NCBI GenBank assembly: GCA_910589275.1
Contig: CAJUTH010000013.1
Coordinates: forward strand, 1 to 64,000
Source: an uncultured Dorea sp.
Lineage (GTDB): Bacteria > Bacillota > Clostridia > Lachnospirales > Lachnospiraceae
Reading direction: 5' to 3'
Length of the DNA stretch: 64,000 nt
The notes below the pieces were generated by a model that searched no databases, was not told the origin of the DNA, and worked only from the letters and a program-made list of their open reading frames with translations. The position numbers were made by a program, and so were the translations under genes. Positions 7,928-17,185 of the stretch are shown here, one piece after another. Numbering within the stretch: position 1 is the stretch's first letter; each line of letters opens with the position of its first letter.

Positions 7928-9184
7928 TTATTTTACAAACCGAATAACTTCCATTCCATTTGCATTCATCACTATGTATTTATTTACTCCCAAAACCGGG
8001 AATATTTCAAGAATACTGCCATTTAACTCTCCGTCATACTTATGGATTCCCGTCCGGGTAAACACGCTGCATTTTTTCCCGTCATACATCAATATCTGAC
8101 TGCCGCTAATCTTCACATTCGAGAAATCCCCTGTAAATTCCTCGGACAGAACCTTCTTTCCTGAGGTATTAAACAAGCACAGTTCATACCCTGCCTTCCG
8201 TTCATTTTTCAGGACAAGCCCTACGTAACGGTTACTGTGAAACACACTCTTAATCCTTTTATTTAAAAGAACCGTCTCCGTTAGCTGCGGCTTTCCCTCG
8301 CCAGTATAAAAGAGCAGTCTGTCATCTCCCACAACCACTGAAGTTTTCGGATTCATAAAAAATGCCGATGCCGCCGCCATATTTCCGTAATCGTCCGCCG
8401 TCACTTCATAATCCTGAATACTATCCTTCTCTCCGTCAAAATTATAATATCTGATCTTCGTAACAATCGTTCCGTTCTGTACGCAGAGATAAGATACCAG
8501 AAGCACTTTGCCGTCCTCCGATATACCCACGTCCAGCGGATAGCCTGTGCCGGTCAGCGAAGTCGCCATTTCCACCAGAAGATTCCCTGCCGCATCATAA
8601 CAGATAATCTTCGGGGAAGTCTCATTCTTTAGGACCGCACAGACAATTCCCTGTGCAGAGACTACTGCCTTTTCCACCGGAAGCATAGTCTGAATTTCAC
8701 CTTTTAATCCCTCGCGGTCCAGCACCAGTATTGTGTTGCCGCCTTTATCTGCTACTACCACCGCATCATTGTTATACGTATCGATAATCGGATTCTTAAT
8801 CTGATAGGGCTGATTCCAGTTTTCCTTACCCTTACGGTTAATCAATGAAATTCCATCCTTGCTGTATTTGAGTACGCCGTCTGCAAACTGCCTATAGTTA
8901 ACATTCCCATCGCTGCTATTTTCATACGAAGTAATAATTCTGGCAGATGTATATGTCTGCAAATGGATTACCAGAAAGGATGCGATTGCAATTACCACCA
9001 CAAGGGTACTGATAACCGTTATCCGGATACGGCGGCTCTTCTTATGCTGACGTACCTGATCCTCAATATCCTCCAGAATGCCGTCTTCCTCTCTTAATTC
9101 TGCCAGCACCCTGTCTATCAACGCATCTGTAACATCTTTTGTATCCTGAACAACATACAAGTCCGTCTTTTTCTTACGCTTCAT
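7928..9184 (-). CDS. DUF5711 family membrane-anchored propeller-like protein
   Basis: The protein has 418 residues. A cytoplasmic N-terminus of ~50 residues, rich in charge, precedes one membrane helix (ITVISTLVVVIAIASFLVIH, about 53-73). The rest is extracellular and built of short beta repeats (GVLKYSKDGISLINRKGKENW, NAVVVADKGGNTILVLDREG-like units), as in DUF5711 proteins predicted to form a beta-propeller. No catalytic motif is visible. It has its own promoter and is followed by the CvpA gene. A role in envelope surveillance or signalling is only a guess. Confidence 0.65.
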   Translation of the reverse strand: MKRKKKTDLYVVQDTKDVTDALIDRVLAELREEDGILEDIEDQVRQHKKSRRIRITVISTLVVVIAIASFLVIHLQTYTSARIITSYENSSDGNVNYRQFADGVLKYSKDGISLINRKGKENWNQPYQIKNPIIDTYNNDAVVVADKGGNTILVLDREGLKGEIQTMLPVEKAVVSAQGIVCAVLKNETSPKIICYDAAGNLLVEMATSLTGTGYPLDVGISEDGKVLLVSYLCVQNGTIVTKIRYYNFDGEKDSIQDYEVTADDYGNMAAASAFFMNPKTSVVVGDDRLLFYTGEGKPQLTETVLLNKRIKSVFHSNRYVGLVLKNERKAGYELCLFNTSGKKVLSEEFTGDFSNVKISGSQILMYDGKKCSVFTRTGIHKYDGELNGSILEIFPVLGVNKYIVMNANGMEVIRFVK

Positions 9185-9260
9185 ATCTTAACCTCAATTA
9201 AGCCTATTTGCGCCCTATGCGCCTGTATTGTATTCTTTCATTGTGAATACTTTGCTTTTT

Positions 9261-9289
9261 AGTATAACACACTTTTACGGTAATAACAA
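9261..9289 (-). promoter_or_regulatory. Promoter for the DUF5711-cvpA operon
   Basis: TTGTTA (9289-9284) and TATACT (9266-9261) are spaced by 17 bp on the minus strand. The -35 falls inside the last codons of the upstream LysM gene (stop at 9275). Confidence 0.55.
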
Positions 9290-10360
9290 TTTTTGTCCAA
9301 TGAATATAAGATTTCCATCCTCCAAACCGTTTTTCTGGCGGATTGCATCCGTTTTTGAAATTGTCCCATAAACCTTTTCACTAATTATGTCAAGCGTGTC
9401 CCCCTTCTGTACAACATAGTAATCTTCACTTTCCCCTAAATCTTCCTGAACGGTAGAAACCACAGGCTCCATCTGCTGCCCTATGTTTCCGCTCTGCTCT
9501 GTGTGCATGTCCGCATTTTCCAGACTGTTCTTTTCCATTTCTTGTATTTCTGCGCTTTCCTCTGCTTGTCCATTTCCTTCACTAGAGGACTGCTGCATCG
9601 CTGAAGACAAGGTTTCTATCGAAGTCTGAACAGAATTCATTTTATCATAATTATTCATGGTCGAGATACCGATTGCCAGAACAACAATTACAAGCAATAC
9701 GCTGGTCAAATATACATATCTGGATTCCCTGCGCTGCTCTCTTGCTTCTAGCTGCCCCCTTACTGTACTGCGAAAATCCTTTGCAGCTCGATCCTCAACC
9801 ACTTCACTGGGTGTCACGCCGATCTGTTTGCGCTCACTAATCATATAGCTTTGCATATCCGGGTTCTTCTCATAAAAAATATAATGTCCCCCCATCTGCA
9901 TAAGCTCATGAAATTTATACGTAAAAATCTGTTCTTCATCTTCCGCATCTATTAGCATAAATAAGCTGTTCTTCTCCGGAAACAACTTCTCATGGACGCG
10001 TATCATACTGCCGCTTAATCCTACCGGATGTCCCGGCATGATCAAAAGCCACCCGATAATATCCTGTCCGTGAAAATACTCCTTGCTCTCTGTTCTTGCT
10101 ATCTCAAGATGTTCTTTTCCAATATCCAGCTCCTTACTCTCCGGATCCAAATCCTTCATCTGTACCGCGCCAGTCACATAGATACATTCCTGATCCTCGA
10201 TCACGGTATTTTTTCCAATCAAAAAAACTCCAACCAGTGATTCTCTCCCCTGTTCTTTCAACTGGTTAAAATATGTATCTACATAATCCTCTACGTAGAT
10301 CTTCGGGCTGTCGCTGACATTGCCCACCTGTTTTACATTTTTTGGAAATTGTCCTTCCAT
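9275..10360 (-). CDS. Membrane-anchored LysM protein with a degenerate JAMM/MPN-like domain
   Basis: The protein has 361 residues from the ATG at 10360 (GGGAGAGGTG upstream); the longer ORF starts at an unsupported TTG. Residues ~15-170 resemble a JAMM/MPN fold: SLVGVFLIGK, IIGWLLIMPGHPVGLSGSMI and SLFMLIDAEDEEQIFTY. The HxH zinc ligands of active JAMM proteases (GWYHSHPG...SGxD) are replaced (LIM, S-M), so it should not be an active protease. One membrane helix (YVYLTSVLLVIVVLAIGIS) and an acidic Ser/Glu linker follow. A C-terminal LysM module (VVQKGDTLDIISEKVYG to GQKLLLP) would bind peptidoglycan outside the cell. The JAMM reading is by eye. Confidence 0.6.
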   Translation of the reverse strand: MEGQFPKNVKQVGNVSDSPKIYVEDYVDTYFNQLKEQGRESLVGVFLIGKNTVIEDQECIYVTGAVQMKDLDPESKELDIGKEHLEIARTESKEYFHGQDIIGWLLIMPGHPVGLSGSMIRVHEKLFPEKNSLFMLIDAEDEEQIFTYKFHELMQMGGHYIFYEKNPDMQSYMISERKQIGVTPSEVVEDRAAKDFRSTVRGQLEAREQRRESRYVYLTSVLLVIVVLAIGISTMNNYDKMNSVQTSIETLSSAMQQSSSEGNGQAEESAEIQEMEKNSLENADMHTEQSGNIGQQMEPVVSTVQEDLGESEDYYVVQKGDTLDIISEKVYGTISKTDAIRQKNGLEDGNLIFIGQKLLLP

Positions 10361-10516
10361 ATTTATACTCACCTCTCCCAAGATTTTGGATTATCATAGC
10401 ATAGGAAATGTGCGTATTTTATCAGTCTGTGGAACTTGTCCCGGGAATCTTTCCCCAATATCCTTGGCATTTCGATATCTCAGCCTTTACATCGTCAGAC
10501 TTTTCCAGCATCTATC

Positions 10517-10548
10517 AAAAAAAGAGACGCTTCTCTCTATGAAGCGCC
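10517..10548 (-). terminator. Terminator of the transketolase operon
   Basis: On the minus strand GGCGCTTC-ATAGAGA-GAAGCGTC is followed by CTC and seven T (10523-10517), about 30 bp past the tktB stop. The remaining ~150 bp to the LysM gene shows nothing else clear. Confidence 0.8.
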
Positions 10549-10577
10549 CCTTCCAAACTCTTTTTCTTACTCTGGCA

Positions 10578-11516
10578 TTATACGAATGCTTTTACTTTCT
10601 CATAGATGCTGTCTGCATCCAGCCCAAACTTCTTTACCAGTTCCGCCGCCGGTCCCGACTCGCCGAATACGTCGTTGATTCCGATCTTCAGCGTCTTTGT
10701 CGGCGCCTTCTCAGAGAGTACGTCGCAAACCGCGCTTCCCAGCCCGCCGATTACAGAATGCTCTTCTACCGTAACCACCTTGCCGGTCTCCTTTGCCGCT
10801 GCAACTACCAGTTCCTCGTCAATCGGCTTGATCGTATGGATATTGATCACCTTGGCCTGAATGCCGTCTGCCGCCAGCTTTTCCGCTGCCTCTAAGCAGT
10901 TTGCCACCGGAAGCCCGGTCGCAATGATGGTCACATCCTTGCCTTCTCTTAAGACAATCCCCTTGCCAAGCTCAAATTTATAATCCGGCTTATCGTTGAT
11001 CACCGGAACCGCAAGCCTTCCAAACCTCATATACACCGGACCCTCATGCTCATAAGCCGCCGTAACAGCCGCCTTTGCTTCTACGTCGTCCGCCGGGCAG
11101 ATCACGGTCATTCCCGGGATGGTTCTCATCAGAGCGATATCCTCATTACACTGATGGGTAGCGCCGTCCTCGCCAACGGAGATTCCCGCATGGGTAGCGC
11201 CAATCTTCACATTCAGCTTTGGATAACCGATGGAATTACGCACCTGCTCAAACGCACGTCCCGCCGCAAACATTGCAAAGGTGCTTGCAAAGGGAACCTT
11301 TCCGGTTGCTGCAAGCCCTGCCGCTACGCCCATCATATTGCCTTCGGCGATGCCGCAGTCAATATGACGCTCCGGGAAAGCCTTCATAAATACGCTTGTC
11401 TTCGTCGCACCTGCAAGATCCGCGTCCAGTACAACGACCTCCTCGTGTAATTTACCTAATTCTGCTAAAGCATTACCATAACTCTCTCTTGTTGCAATCT
11501 TCTTTACATCTGACAT
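10578..11516 (-). CDS. Transketolase, C-terminal subunit
   Basis: The protein has 312 residues and covers the pyrimidine-binding and C-terminal domains of transketolase (SYGNALAELGKLHEEVVVLDADL, HIDCGIAEGNMMGVAAGLA with the catalytic Glu, GATHQCNEDIALMRTIPGM). With the N-terminal subunit it transfers two-carbon ketol groups in the pentose phosphate pathway, using TPP. Splitting transketolase into two genes is normal in many Clostridia and archaea. It overlaps the upstream subunit gene by 13 bp, which should couple their translation. Confidence 0.93.
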   Translation of the reverse strand: MSDVKKIATRESYGNALAELGKLHEEVVVLDADLAGATKTSVFMKAFPERHIDCGIAEGNMMGVAAGLAATGKVPFASTFAMFAAGRAFEQVRNSIGYPKLNVKIGATHAGISVGEDGATHQCNEDIALMRTIPGMTVICPADDVEAKAAVTAAYEHEGPVYMRFGRLAVPVINDKPDYKFELGKGIVLREGKDVTIIATGLPVANCLEAAEKLAADGIQAKVINIHTIKPIDEELVVAAAKETGKVVTVEEHSVIGGLGSAVCDVLSEKAPTKTLKIGINDVFGESGPAAELVKKFGLDADSIYEKVKAFV

Positions 11517-12340
11517 AATGCTTCACCTACTTTCTTCAGATCTTCCATCGCTACCGCATACTGCTCATCATTCGGGGCAGAACCATGCCAAGATGCCTGA
11601 TTCTCCATAAAGGATACGCCTTTGCCCTTTACAGTCTTCGCAATGATCGCCGTCGGCTGTCCCTTGGTCTCCTTCGCTTCCTTAAATGCCGCCGCAAGCT
11701 GGTCAAAATCATGTCCGTCCACATTAATAACATGGAAATTAAACGCTTCAAACTTCTTGTCGATCGGATATGGGGAATTAACCTTGCTGATATCTCCGTC
11801 GATCTGTAAATTATTATTATCTACAATCACAACCAGGTTGTCCAGCTTTCTGTGAGCTGCAAGCATGGATGCTTCCCACACCTGTCCCTCTTGGATCTCG
11901 CCGTCTCCAAGCAGCGTATATACACGGTAATCCTCTCCTGACAGCTTTGCAGATACTGCCATTCCGACTGCCGCTGAAATCCCCTGTCCCAGTGAACCGG
12001 AAGACATATCCACTCCCGGAATATGCTTCTTATCCGGATGTCCCTGTAGATAAGAGCCTGTATGGCGGAAGGTCTTTAGATCTTCCACTGGGAAAAATCC
12101 TCTCTGAGCTAATACCGAATAATAACCCGGCGAGGTATGCCCCTTAGACAGTACAAATCGATCCCTGCCTGCCTTGTCCGGCTCTTTTGGATCCACATTC
12201 ATTTCCTCAAAATACAGATATGTATAGATATCTGCCGCTGATAATGAACCGCCCGGATGGCCGGACTTTGCGCTGTGCACCGCTTCAATAATGCCTTTGC
12301 GCACCTCATTAGCAGTCTTCATAAGTTCTACTTTGTTCAT
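11504..12340 (-). CDS. Transketolase, N-terminal subunit
   Basis: The protein has 278 residues and carries the TPP/Mg-binding domain: HSAKSGHPGGSLSAADI, YLQGHPDKK and the GDGEIQEGQVWEA...DNNN motif (GDG-N26-NN). It pairs with the downstream C-terminal subunit. GGAGG lies 9 nt before the ATG at 12340. The pair connects glycolytic intermediates to ribose 5-phosphate and erythrose 4-phosphate. Confidence 0.93.
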   Translation of the reverse strand: MNKVELMKTANEVRKGIIEAVHSAKSGHPGGSLSAADIYTYLYFEEMNVDPKEPDKAGRDRFVLSKGHTSPGYYSVLAQRGFFPVEDLKTFRHTGSYLQGHPDKKHIPGVDMSSGSLGQGISAAVGMAVSAKLSGEDYRVYTLLGDGEIQEGQVWEASMLAAHRKLDNLVVIVDNNNLQIDGDISKVNSPYPIDKKFEAFNFHVINVDGHDFDQLAAAFKEAKETKGQPTAIIAKTVKGKGVSFMENQASWHGSAPNDEQYAVAMEDLKKVGEALCQM

Positions 12341-12503
12341 GAAAATTGCCTCCTATTTTCTAGTATCTTTTCTAGTAACTTAATGGTTTTATTATATCTG
12401 CATATATCCTGACGGTCAAGGGAAGCGCCCGCACTTATACATATGTTCTGAACATTTTTAATTATTTCTCGAATATGCGTCTGTAAAATCCCAATGCAGA
12501 TAT

Positions 12504-13100
12504 TTAGAGCTCCGTCCGCCCTTCCAGCGCGCGCAGCAGCGTCACCTCATCAATATATTCCAGATCTCCTCCAACCGGAACGCCGCTTGCAATTCTGCTG
12601 ACCTTAATCCCCGTGGGCTTAATCAGTTTACTGATATACATTGCTGTGGTCTCCCCCTCAAGGCTGGAATTGGTTGCAATAATCACCTCATCCACATCTC
12701 CCTCCAGACGCTTAACCAGCTCTTTCAGCTTAATATCGCCCGGTCCGATTCCAAGCATTGGCGAAATCGCACCGTGAAGCACGTGATAAACCCCCTCATA
12801 CTTGCCAATCTTCTCATATGCCGCCAAATCTCTGGTAGATTCCACCACCATAATGGTTCTGTGATCCCGTTTACTGCTGCTGCAGATTGGACATATCTCC
12901 CGGTCGGTCAGCGTATGGCAGCATTGGCAGTAACGCACCTTTTCCCTTGCCTCCACCATAGAATCCGCCAGCTCCTTTACCTGCTCCTTCGGCATATGGA
13001 TCAAATGAAAAGCCAGCCTGCCGGCTGACTTTGGCCCGATTCCCGGAAGCATTGAGAATTGCTCTATTAACTTGCTGATCTGGCTGCTATAATAATCCAC
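12504..13100 (-). CDS. recR: Recombination mediator protein RecR
   Basis: The protein has 198 residues from the GTG at 13100 (AGGAGG 8 nt upstream); a longer ORF lacks a start signal. It has an N-terminal HhH (FSMLPGIGPKSAGRLAFHL) and a C4 zinc finger (CQCCHTLTDREICPIC). A Toprim domain follows (VVESTRDLAAYEK...TNSSLEGETTAMYI). With RecO/RecF it loads RecA on gapped DNA. Its start lies within the last codons of ybaB (14-bp overlap), the classic dnaX-ybaB-recR order. Confidence 0.96.
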   Translation of the reverse strand: MDYYSSQISKLIEQFSMLPGIGPKSAGRLAFHLIHMPKEQVKELADSMVEAREKVRYCQCCHTLTDREICPICSSSKRDHRTIMVVESTRDLAAYEKIGKYEGVYHVLHGAISPMLGIGPGDIKLKELVKRLEGDVDEVIIATNSSLEGETTAMYISKLIKPTGIKVSRIASGVPVGGDLEYIDEVTLLRALEGRTEL

Positions 13101-13431
13101 CCGGCATTCCTCCTGTGAATTTGGACATTGCGCCCGCCGACTCTGCATCCACTTTGTCCAGCGCCTCATTGACAGCGGCAACGATCAGATCCTCTAACAT
13201 TTCCACGTCGTCCGGATCTACGGCCTCTTCATCCAATTTTACTTTCAATACCTGCTTTTTGCCGGATACCGTCACCTCTACAGCGCCTCCTCCGGCGGTT
13301 GCAGAAAATTCCTTTGTCTCCAGCTCCTTCGCCGCATCCTCCATCTGGCGCTGCATCTTCTGCGCCTGTTTCATAAGATTTGCCATATTCCCCGGCATGC
13401 CTCCGCCTGGGAATCCTCCACGTCTTGCCAT
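13087..13431 (-). CDS. YbaB/EbfC nucleoid-associated protein
   Basis: The protein has 114 residues with a Gly/Pro/Met-rich N-terminus (ARRGGFPGGGMPGNMANLMK). The conserved core follows (QKMQRQMEDAAKELETKEFS, VTVSGKKQVLKVKLDEEAVD, EDLIVAAVNEALDKV). It forms a dimeric, tweezers-like DNA-binding protein. It lies 14 bp after dnaX and overlaps recR, the usual operon. Confidence 0.95.
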   Translation of the reverse strand: MARRGGFPGGGMPGNMANLMKQAQKMQRQMEDAAKELETKEFSATAGGGAVEVTVSGKKQVLKVKLDEEAVDPDDVEMLEDLIVAAVNEALDKVDAESAGAMSKFTGGMPGGLL

Positions 13432-13445
13432 GGGCTTTTCCTCCT

Positions 13446-15008
13446 TTAATCTTCAATGGTAATCTCCATATTGACATATTTTTCTAAATCTACATAATTA
13501 TCTTCAAAATGCCTGCCTTCTTCCACCTGGCGGACGTCTATCTCCATAGTCTTGCCAAGTTTTGCTTCAATCAGACGGATAATCTCATCTTTATGCTCCT
13601 GTCTTGCTACAAACCCAGCGCTTACTTCATCCGGAAGCACAATCTGGAGCCTGTCATTCTCCCCTGCGCTGAGACGCGCCTTTTTCAGATATTGTCTCAG
13701 CATAATGGAAGCGTCCTCCGTAATACTGCGGAAATTCTTCGCCGCTTCCTTTACATCCTCAGACAGAGCCTTCGAAAATACGGGTTTGGCCTGTTCCGTC
13801 TTCTGCTCCCGAGGCTTGGCATACACAGTCTGCCCGGCAGGCGGCATAACCAGACCTTTTTCAACCGCGTCTTCCAATGCGCGGATCCTTGCAAGAAGCG
13901 CATCCTGTCCGGTCTCCATCTGGGGCTTACACAGCTTAATAAAGGTTACCTCCAGCAGCACACGTTTCTGTGTGGAATACCGGAGCTTCCCGGTAAGTTC
14001 TGAAAAAATACGAATAAACCGAATCAGCTCCTCTGTATCAATCATCCCGGCCTCTTCCTTTAGCTGTACCAAGCTCTCCGTAGATACGTCCAGCACCTCT
14101 TCCATGTCATCTGAACTCTGGATCAGCAGAAGATTGCGAAGATACCAAGTGAAATCCGCTGAGAGCTGTGAAAGTTCCCTTCCCTGCATGATCAGCTCAT
14201 CCACGCTGGATATGACTTTTTTCACATCCCGGGCAAGCAGTTCCCGAAACAGCCTGCTGAATACATCCGTATCTACCGCCCCTAAAACTTCCAGTACCCG
14301 GTCATAGGTCAAACGCTCCCCAATATAAAATGCAACGCATTGATCTAACAGGCTCAGCGCATCTCTCATAGCCCCGTCTGCCGCCCTGGCAATATAGCGC
14401 ACCGCCTTCTCCTCCACGTCCAGACCTTCCTGTTCTATCAGCTCATTCAGTCTCTCACAGATCGTATCAATGGATATCCTCTTAAAATCATACCTCTGGC
14501 AGCGGCTCAAGATTGTTACCGGTATCTTATGCGCCTCCGTAGTCGCCAGAATAAATATCACATACTCCGGCGGCTCCTCTAACGTCTTGAGAAGCGCATT
14601 AAACGCTCCTATAGACAGCATATGCACCTCGTCAATAATATAAACCTTATATCTTCCCTCAGTGGGACGGTACGCAACCTCCTCCCTGATCCCGCGGATG
14701 TTGTCAACTCCATTGTTGGAAGCCGCGTCAATCTCAATTACATTCATTGATGTGCCTGCTGAGACCGACTGGCACATCCTGCATGCCCCGCAGGGGCTTC
14801 CCTCTATCGGATGCTCACAGTTTACCGCCTTTGCAAATATCTTGGCAACCGTTGTCTTACCTGTTCCCCTTGTTCCGCAGAACAGGTAGGCATGGCCTAT
14901 ACGCCCTGTCTTTATCTGGTTCTTTAATGTCTTAACTATCGCATCCTGCCCTTTTACATCCTTAAATTCGCTAGGACGGAACTTTCGATACAGCGCCATA
15001 TAGCCCAT
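13446..15008 (-). CDS. dnaX: DNA polymerase III subunit gamma/tau
   Basis: The clamp-loader ATPase has 520 residues from the ATG at 15008, which has GGGAG 8 nt upstream and gives the standard N-terminus MGYMALYRKFRPSEF. Walker A is GTRGTGKT (about 45-52). The zinc site is built from C-EHPIEGSPCGACRMC. Walker B/DEVH is YIIDEVHML, and the sensor 1 region is FILATTEAHKIP. The C-terminal tau part is short. I saw no convincing slippery sequence for a gamma frameshift. Confidence 0.95.
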   Translation of the reverse strand: MGYMALYRKFRPSEFKDVKGQDAIVKTLKNQIKTGRIGHAYLFCGTRGTGKTTVAKIFAKAVNCEHPIEGSPCGACRMCQSVSAGTSMNVIEIDAASNNGVDNIRGIREEVAYRPTEGRYKVYIIDEVHMLSIGAFNALLKTLEEPPEYVIFILATTEAHKIPVTILSRCQRYDFKRISIDTICERLNELIEQEGLDVEEKAVRYIARAADGAMRDALSLLDQCVAFYIGERLTYDRVLEVLGAVDTDVFSRLFRELLARDVKKVISSVDELIMQGRELSQLSADFTWYLRNLLLIQSSDDMEEVLDVSTESLVQLKEEAGMIDTEELIRFIRIFSELTGKLRYSTQKRVLLEVTFIKLCKPQMETGQDALLARIRALEDAVEKGLVMPPAGQTVYAKPREQKTEQAKPVFSKALSEDVKEAAKNFRSITEDASIMLRQYLKKARLSAGENDRLQIVLPDEVSAGFVARQEHKDEIIRLIEAKLGKTMEIDVRQVEEGRHFEDNYVDLEKYVNMEITIED

Positions 15009-15036
15009 ATGCATCTCTCCCTGAATCTCAATGATC

Positions 15037-16119
15037 TTATTTGTCGCCGAAGCTGATTCCCACCTGCTTTGCCTCCTGAACAATCTTAGAATGGGGATCA
15101 ACAAACTTCAGTTTTCCTGCAACCTCTGAGAGCGGAACCTTCGTCGTCTCCCCATCTCGGATTGCCGCCATATATCCATATTCTCCATCCAAAATCATTC
15201 TCGCAGCGAATGCGCCAAGGCGGGTAGATAATACCCTGTCATATGGACACGGCGTGCCGCCCCGCTGGGTATGTCCCGGAACCGTAATGCGCACTTCCTG
15301 AGTCGTCTTCTTCTGAAGCCTAGCCGCAACCTCATACGCAACAGACGGATAGAGTCCTTTTTCCTTCTCTAACTTCTTCTTCATCTCTTTCTTGGACAGC
15401 TTCGCGTCCTTCTTGGAAATTGCGCCCTCTGCTACTGCTATAATAGTAAAGCGCTTGCCTTCCCTTGCCCGCTTATTGATCATATCAGCCAGCACATCCA
15501 CATCATATGGTATCTCCGGGATAAGGATGATATCCGCGCCGCCTGCTATTCCCGCATGAAGCGCAACCCAGCCGACCTTATGTCCCATAATCTCTACGAT
15601 AAATACCCGGCTGTGGGAAGTCGCCGTTGTATGAATCTTATCAATAGTATCCGTGGCAATATCCACCGCGCTCTGGAACCCAAAGGTCATGTCCGTTCCC
15701 CACAAATCATTATCGATTGTCTTTGGCAGTGTAATCACATTCAGCCCTTCCTCGCTCAGCATGTTTGCCGTCTTGTGGGTTCCATTTCCGCCCAGTACAA
15801 CCAGACAATCCAGACTCAGCTTATGATAGGTATGCTTCATAGCCTCAACTTTATCAAGTCCATGCTCGTCCGGTTCCCTCATCTTCTTAAAGGGCTGTCT
15901 GGAGGTTCCGAGTATCGTTCCCCCCACTGTCAAAATTCCTGAAAAATCTCTCGACGTCATCATCTTAAAATCTGAGTAAATGAGTCCTTTGTATCCGGCC
16001 TGAAAGCCATAGATCTCCACATCTTCCCTCTCTTCGAAAATCCCTTTTACAACACCGCGCATTGTTGCGTTCAATGCCTGACAATCGCCTCCGCTTGTTA
16101 GCATTCCAATTCGTAGCAT
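15037..16119 (-). CDS. pfkA: 6-phosphofructokinase with an atypical phosphoryl-donor site
   Basis: Phosphorylates fructose 6-phosphate at C1. The protein has 360 residues (classical ATP-PFK about 320). N-terminal GMLTSGGDCQALNATMRG and the catalytic motif TIDND are intact. The donor-site motif reads GGNGTHKT where ATP enzymes have GGDGS, so the metal-binding Asp103 (E. coli numbering) is Asn. The loop before TIDND reads PKTIDND, i.e. Lys at position 124. Gly104 with Lys124 is the mixed pattern between ATP and pyrophosphate enzymes. RBS AAGGAGTG lies upstream. It is 29 bp upstream of dnaX and may be co-transcribed. Confidence 0.9.
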   Translation of the reverse strand: MLRIGMLTSGGDCQALNATMRGVVKGIFEEREDVEIYGFQAGYKGLIYSDFKMMTSRDFSGILTVGGTILGTSRQPFKKMREPDEHGLDKVEAMKHTYHKLSLDCLVVLGGNGTHKTANMLSEEGLNVITLPKTIDNDLWGTDMTFGFQSAVDIATDTIDKIHTTATSHSRVFIVEIMGHKVGWVALHAGIAGGADIILIPEIPYDVDVLADMINKRAREGKRFTIIAVAEGAISKKDAKLSKKEMKKKLEKEKGLYPSVAYEVAARLQKKTTQEVRITVPGHTQRGGTPCPYDRVLSTRLGAFAARMILDGEYGYMAAIRDGETTKVPLSEVAGKLKFVDPHSKIVQEAKQVGISFGDK

Positions 16120-16300
16120 GATCGTTTCACTCCTTCCATATATGGATAAATAGATCTATTAATCTGAAATCCATTATAGCACAATTAAAAAAAGTATGCT
16201 ACAATAAGAATGAGTATGAGCTATTGATCGAAGGCAAATGATTGAGGGCATTTGCTTTCTCTTTCCTCACTATTATTTTGAAAAGGAGATGGATTCATCC

Positions 16301-17110
16301 ATGGACAGACTGGATATTAAGCTGTGGAAGCTTGCGGCAAAGGGACAGATCGTCCCGGACCGGAGTTTGCTTAAGACACCAGAACAGATTACAGCCATCA
16401 AAAGAAGCGCCGCGCTGAATACAGCGGTTTTGGATCATGTAGCCGCGCATATAAAAGCTGGTATGAATACTGCAGAGATTGATACGCTTGTATATGACTA
16501 TACGACGGCACATGGCGGGTTTCCCGCTCCGCTGAATTTCGAGGGATTTCCCAAGAGTGTATGCACTTCTATCAATGATGTAGTCTGCCACGGGATTCCT
16601 GATGAGCTTGAAGTCCTTCAGGAGGGAGATATTGTTAACGTAGATGTTTCCACTATTCTGGATGGATATTTCTCTGATGCTTCACGCATGTTTACAATTG
16701 GCAATGTCAGCAGACGAAGCCAGCGGATCATTGACGTTACTGCGGAATGTGTTGAACTCGGGCTGCGCGCTGCCAGACCATGGGGTCATCTGGGAGACAT
16801 CGCCCATGCTATCAATTCCCATGCACAGGCCTGCGGGTATTCTGTTGTAGAGGAGATTGGCGGCCATGGCATCGGCCTTGAATTCCATGAGGAACCTTTT
16901 GTCAGCTACGTAACCCCGAAGGGATCCGAGATGGTTCTCGTTCCCGGCATGATGTTTACCATCGAGCCGATGATTAACGAGGGCAGTCCTGATTTCTTCA
17001 TAGACGAAGACAACGGCTGGACCGTCTATACCATAGACGGCGGCTTGTCCGCACAGATTGAATATATGGTTCTAATTACCGAGACAGGTGTAGAAGTACT
17101 CTCAAAATAA
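16301..17110 (+). CDS. map: Methionine aminopeptidase, type I
   Basis: Removes the initiator methionine from new proteins. The protein has 269 residues from the ATG at 16301, preceded by AAGGAG (12 nt). The five metal ligands are visible: Asp in NVDVS, Asp in FSDASRMF, His in GGHGIGLEFHE, Glu in FTIEPM and Glu in QIEYMVLI. The substrate-binding His is in VCHGIP. There is no SECA-type or zinc-finger extension; the ~25 extra N-terminal residues are unassigned. It is a single gene on the plus strand, divergent from pfkA. Confidence 0.93.
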   Translation: MDRLDIKLWKLAAKGQIVPDRSLLKTPEQITAIKRSAALNTAVLDHVAAHIKAGMNTAEIDTLVYDYTTAHGGFPAPLNFEGFPKSVCTSINDVVCHGIPDELEVLQEGDIVNVDVSTILDGYFSDASRMFTIGNVSRRSQRIIDVTAECVELGLRAARPWGHLGDIAHAINSHAQACGYSVVEEIGGHGIGLEFHEEPFVSYVTPKGSEMVLVPGMMFTIEPMINEGSPDFFIDEDNGWTVYTIDGGLSAQIEYMVLITETGVEVLSK

Positions 17111-17150
17111 TATTTCCAAGCTGTTAGCCTCTAATCTAACCTTGGATGAA

Positions 17151-17184
17151 AAAATCCCTGAAAGTTGCCTCTTTCAGGGATTTT
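17151..17184. terminator. Bidirectional terminator between convergent map and GH13 genes
   Basis: AAAATCCCTGAAAG (17151-17164) pairs perfectly with CTTTCAGGGATTTT (17171-17184) over a 6-nt loop, with T runs in both directions. The GH13 stop is at 17186. Confidence 0.9.
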
Positions 17185-17185
17185 T

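Noticed and set aside
13101..13181. Longer RecR starting at 13181
   Set aside because: It overlaps ybaB in another frame without a ribosome binding site; GTG 13100 has AGGAGG and gives the family N-terminus.
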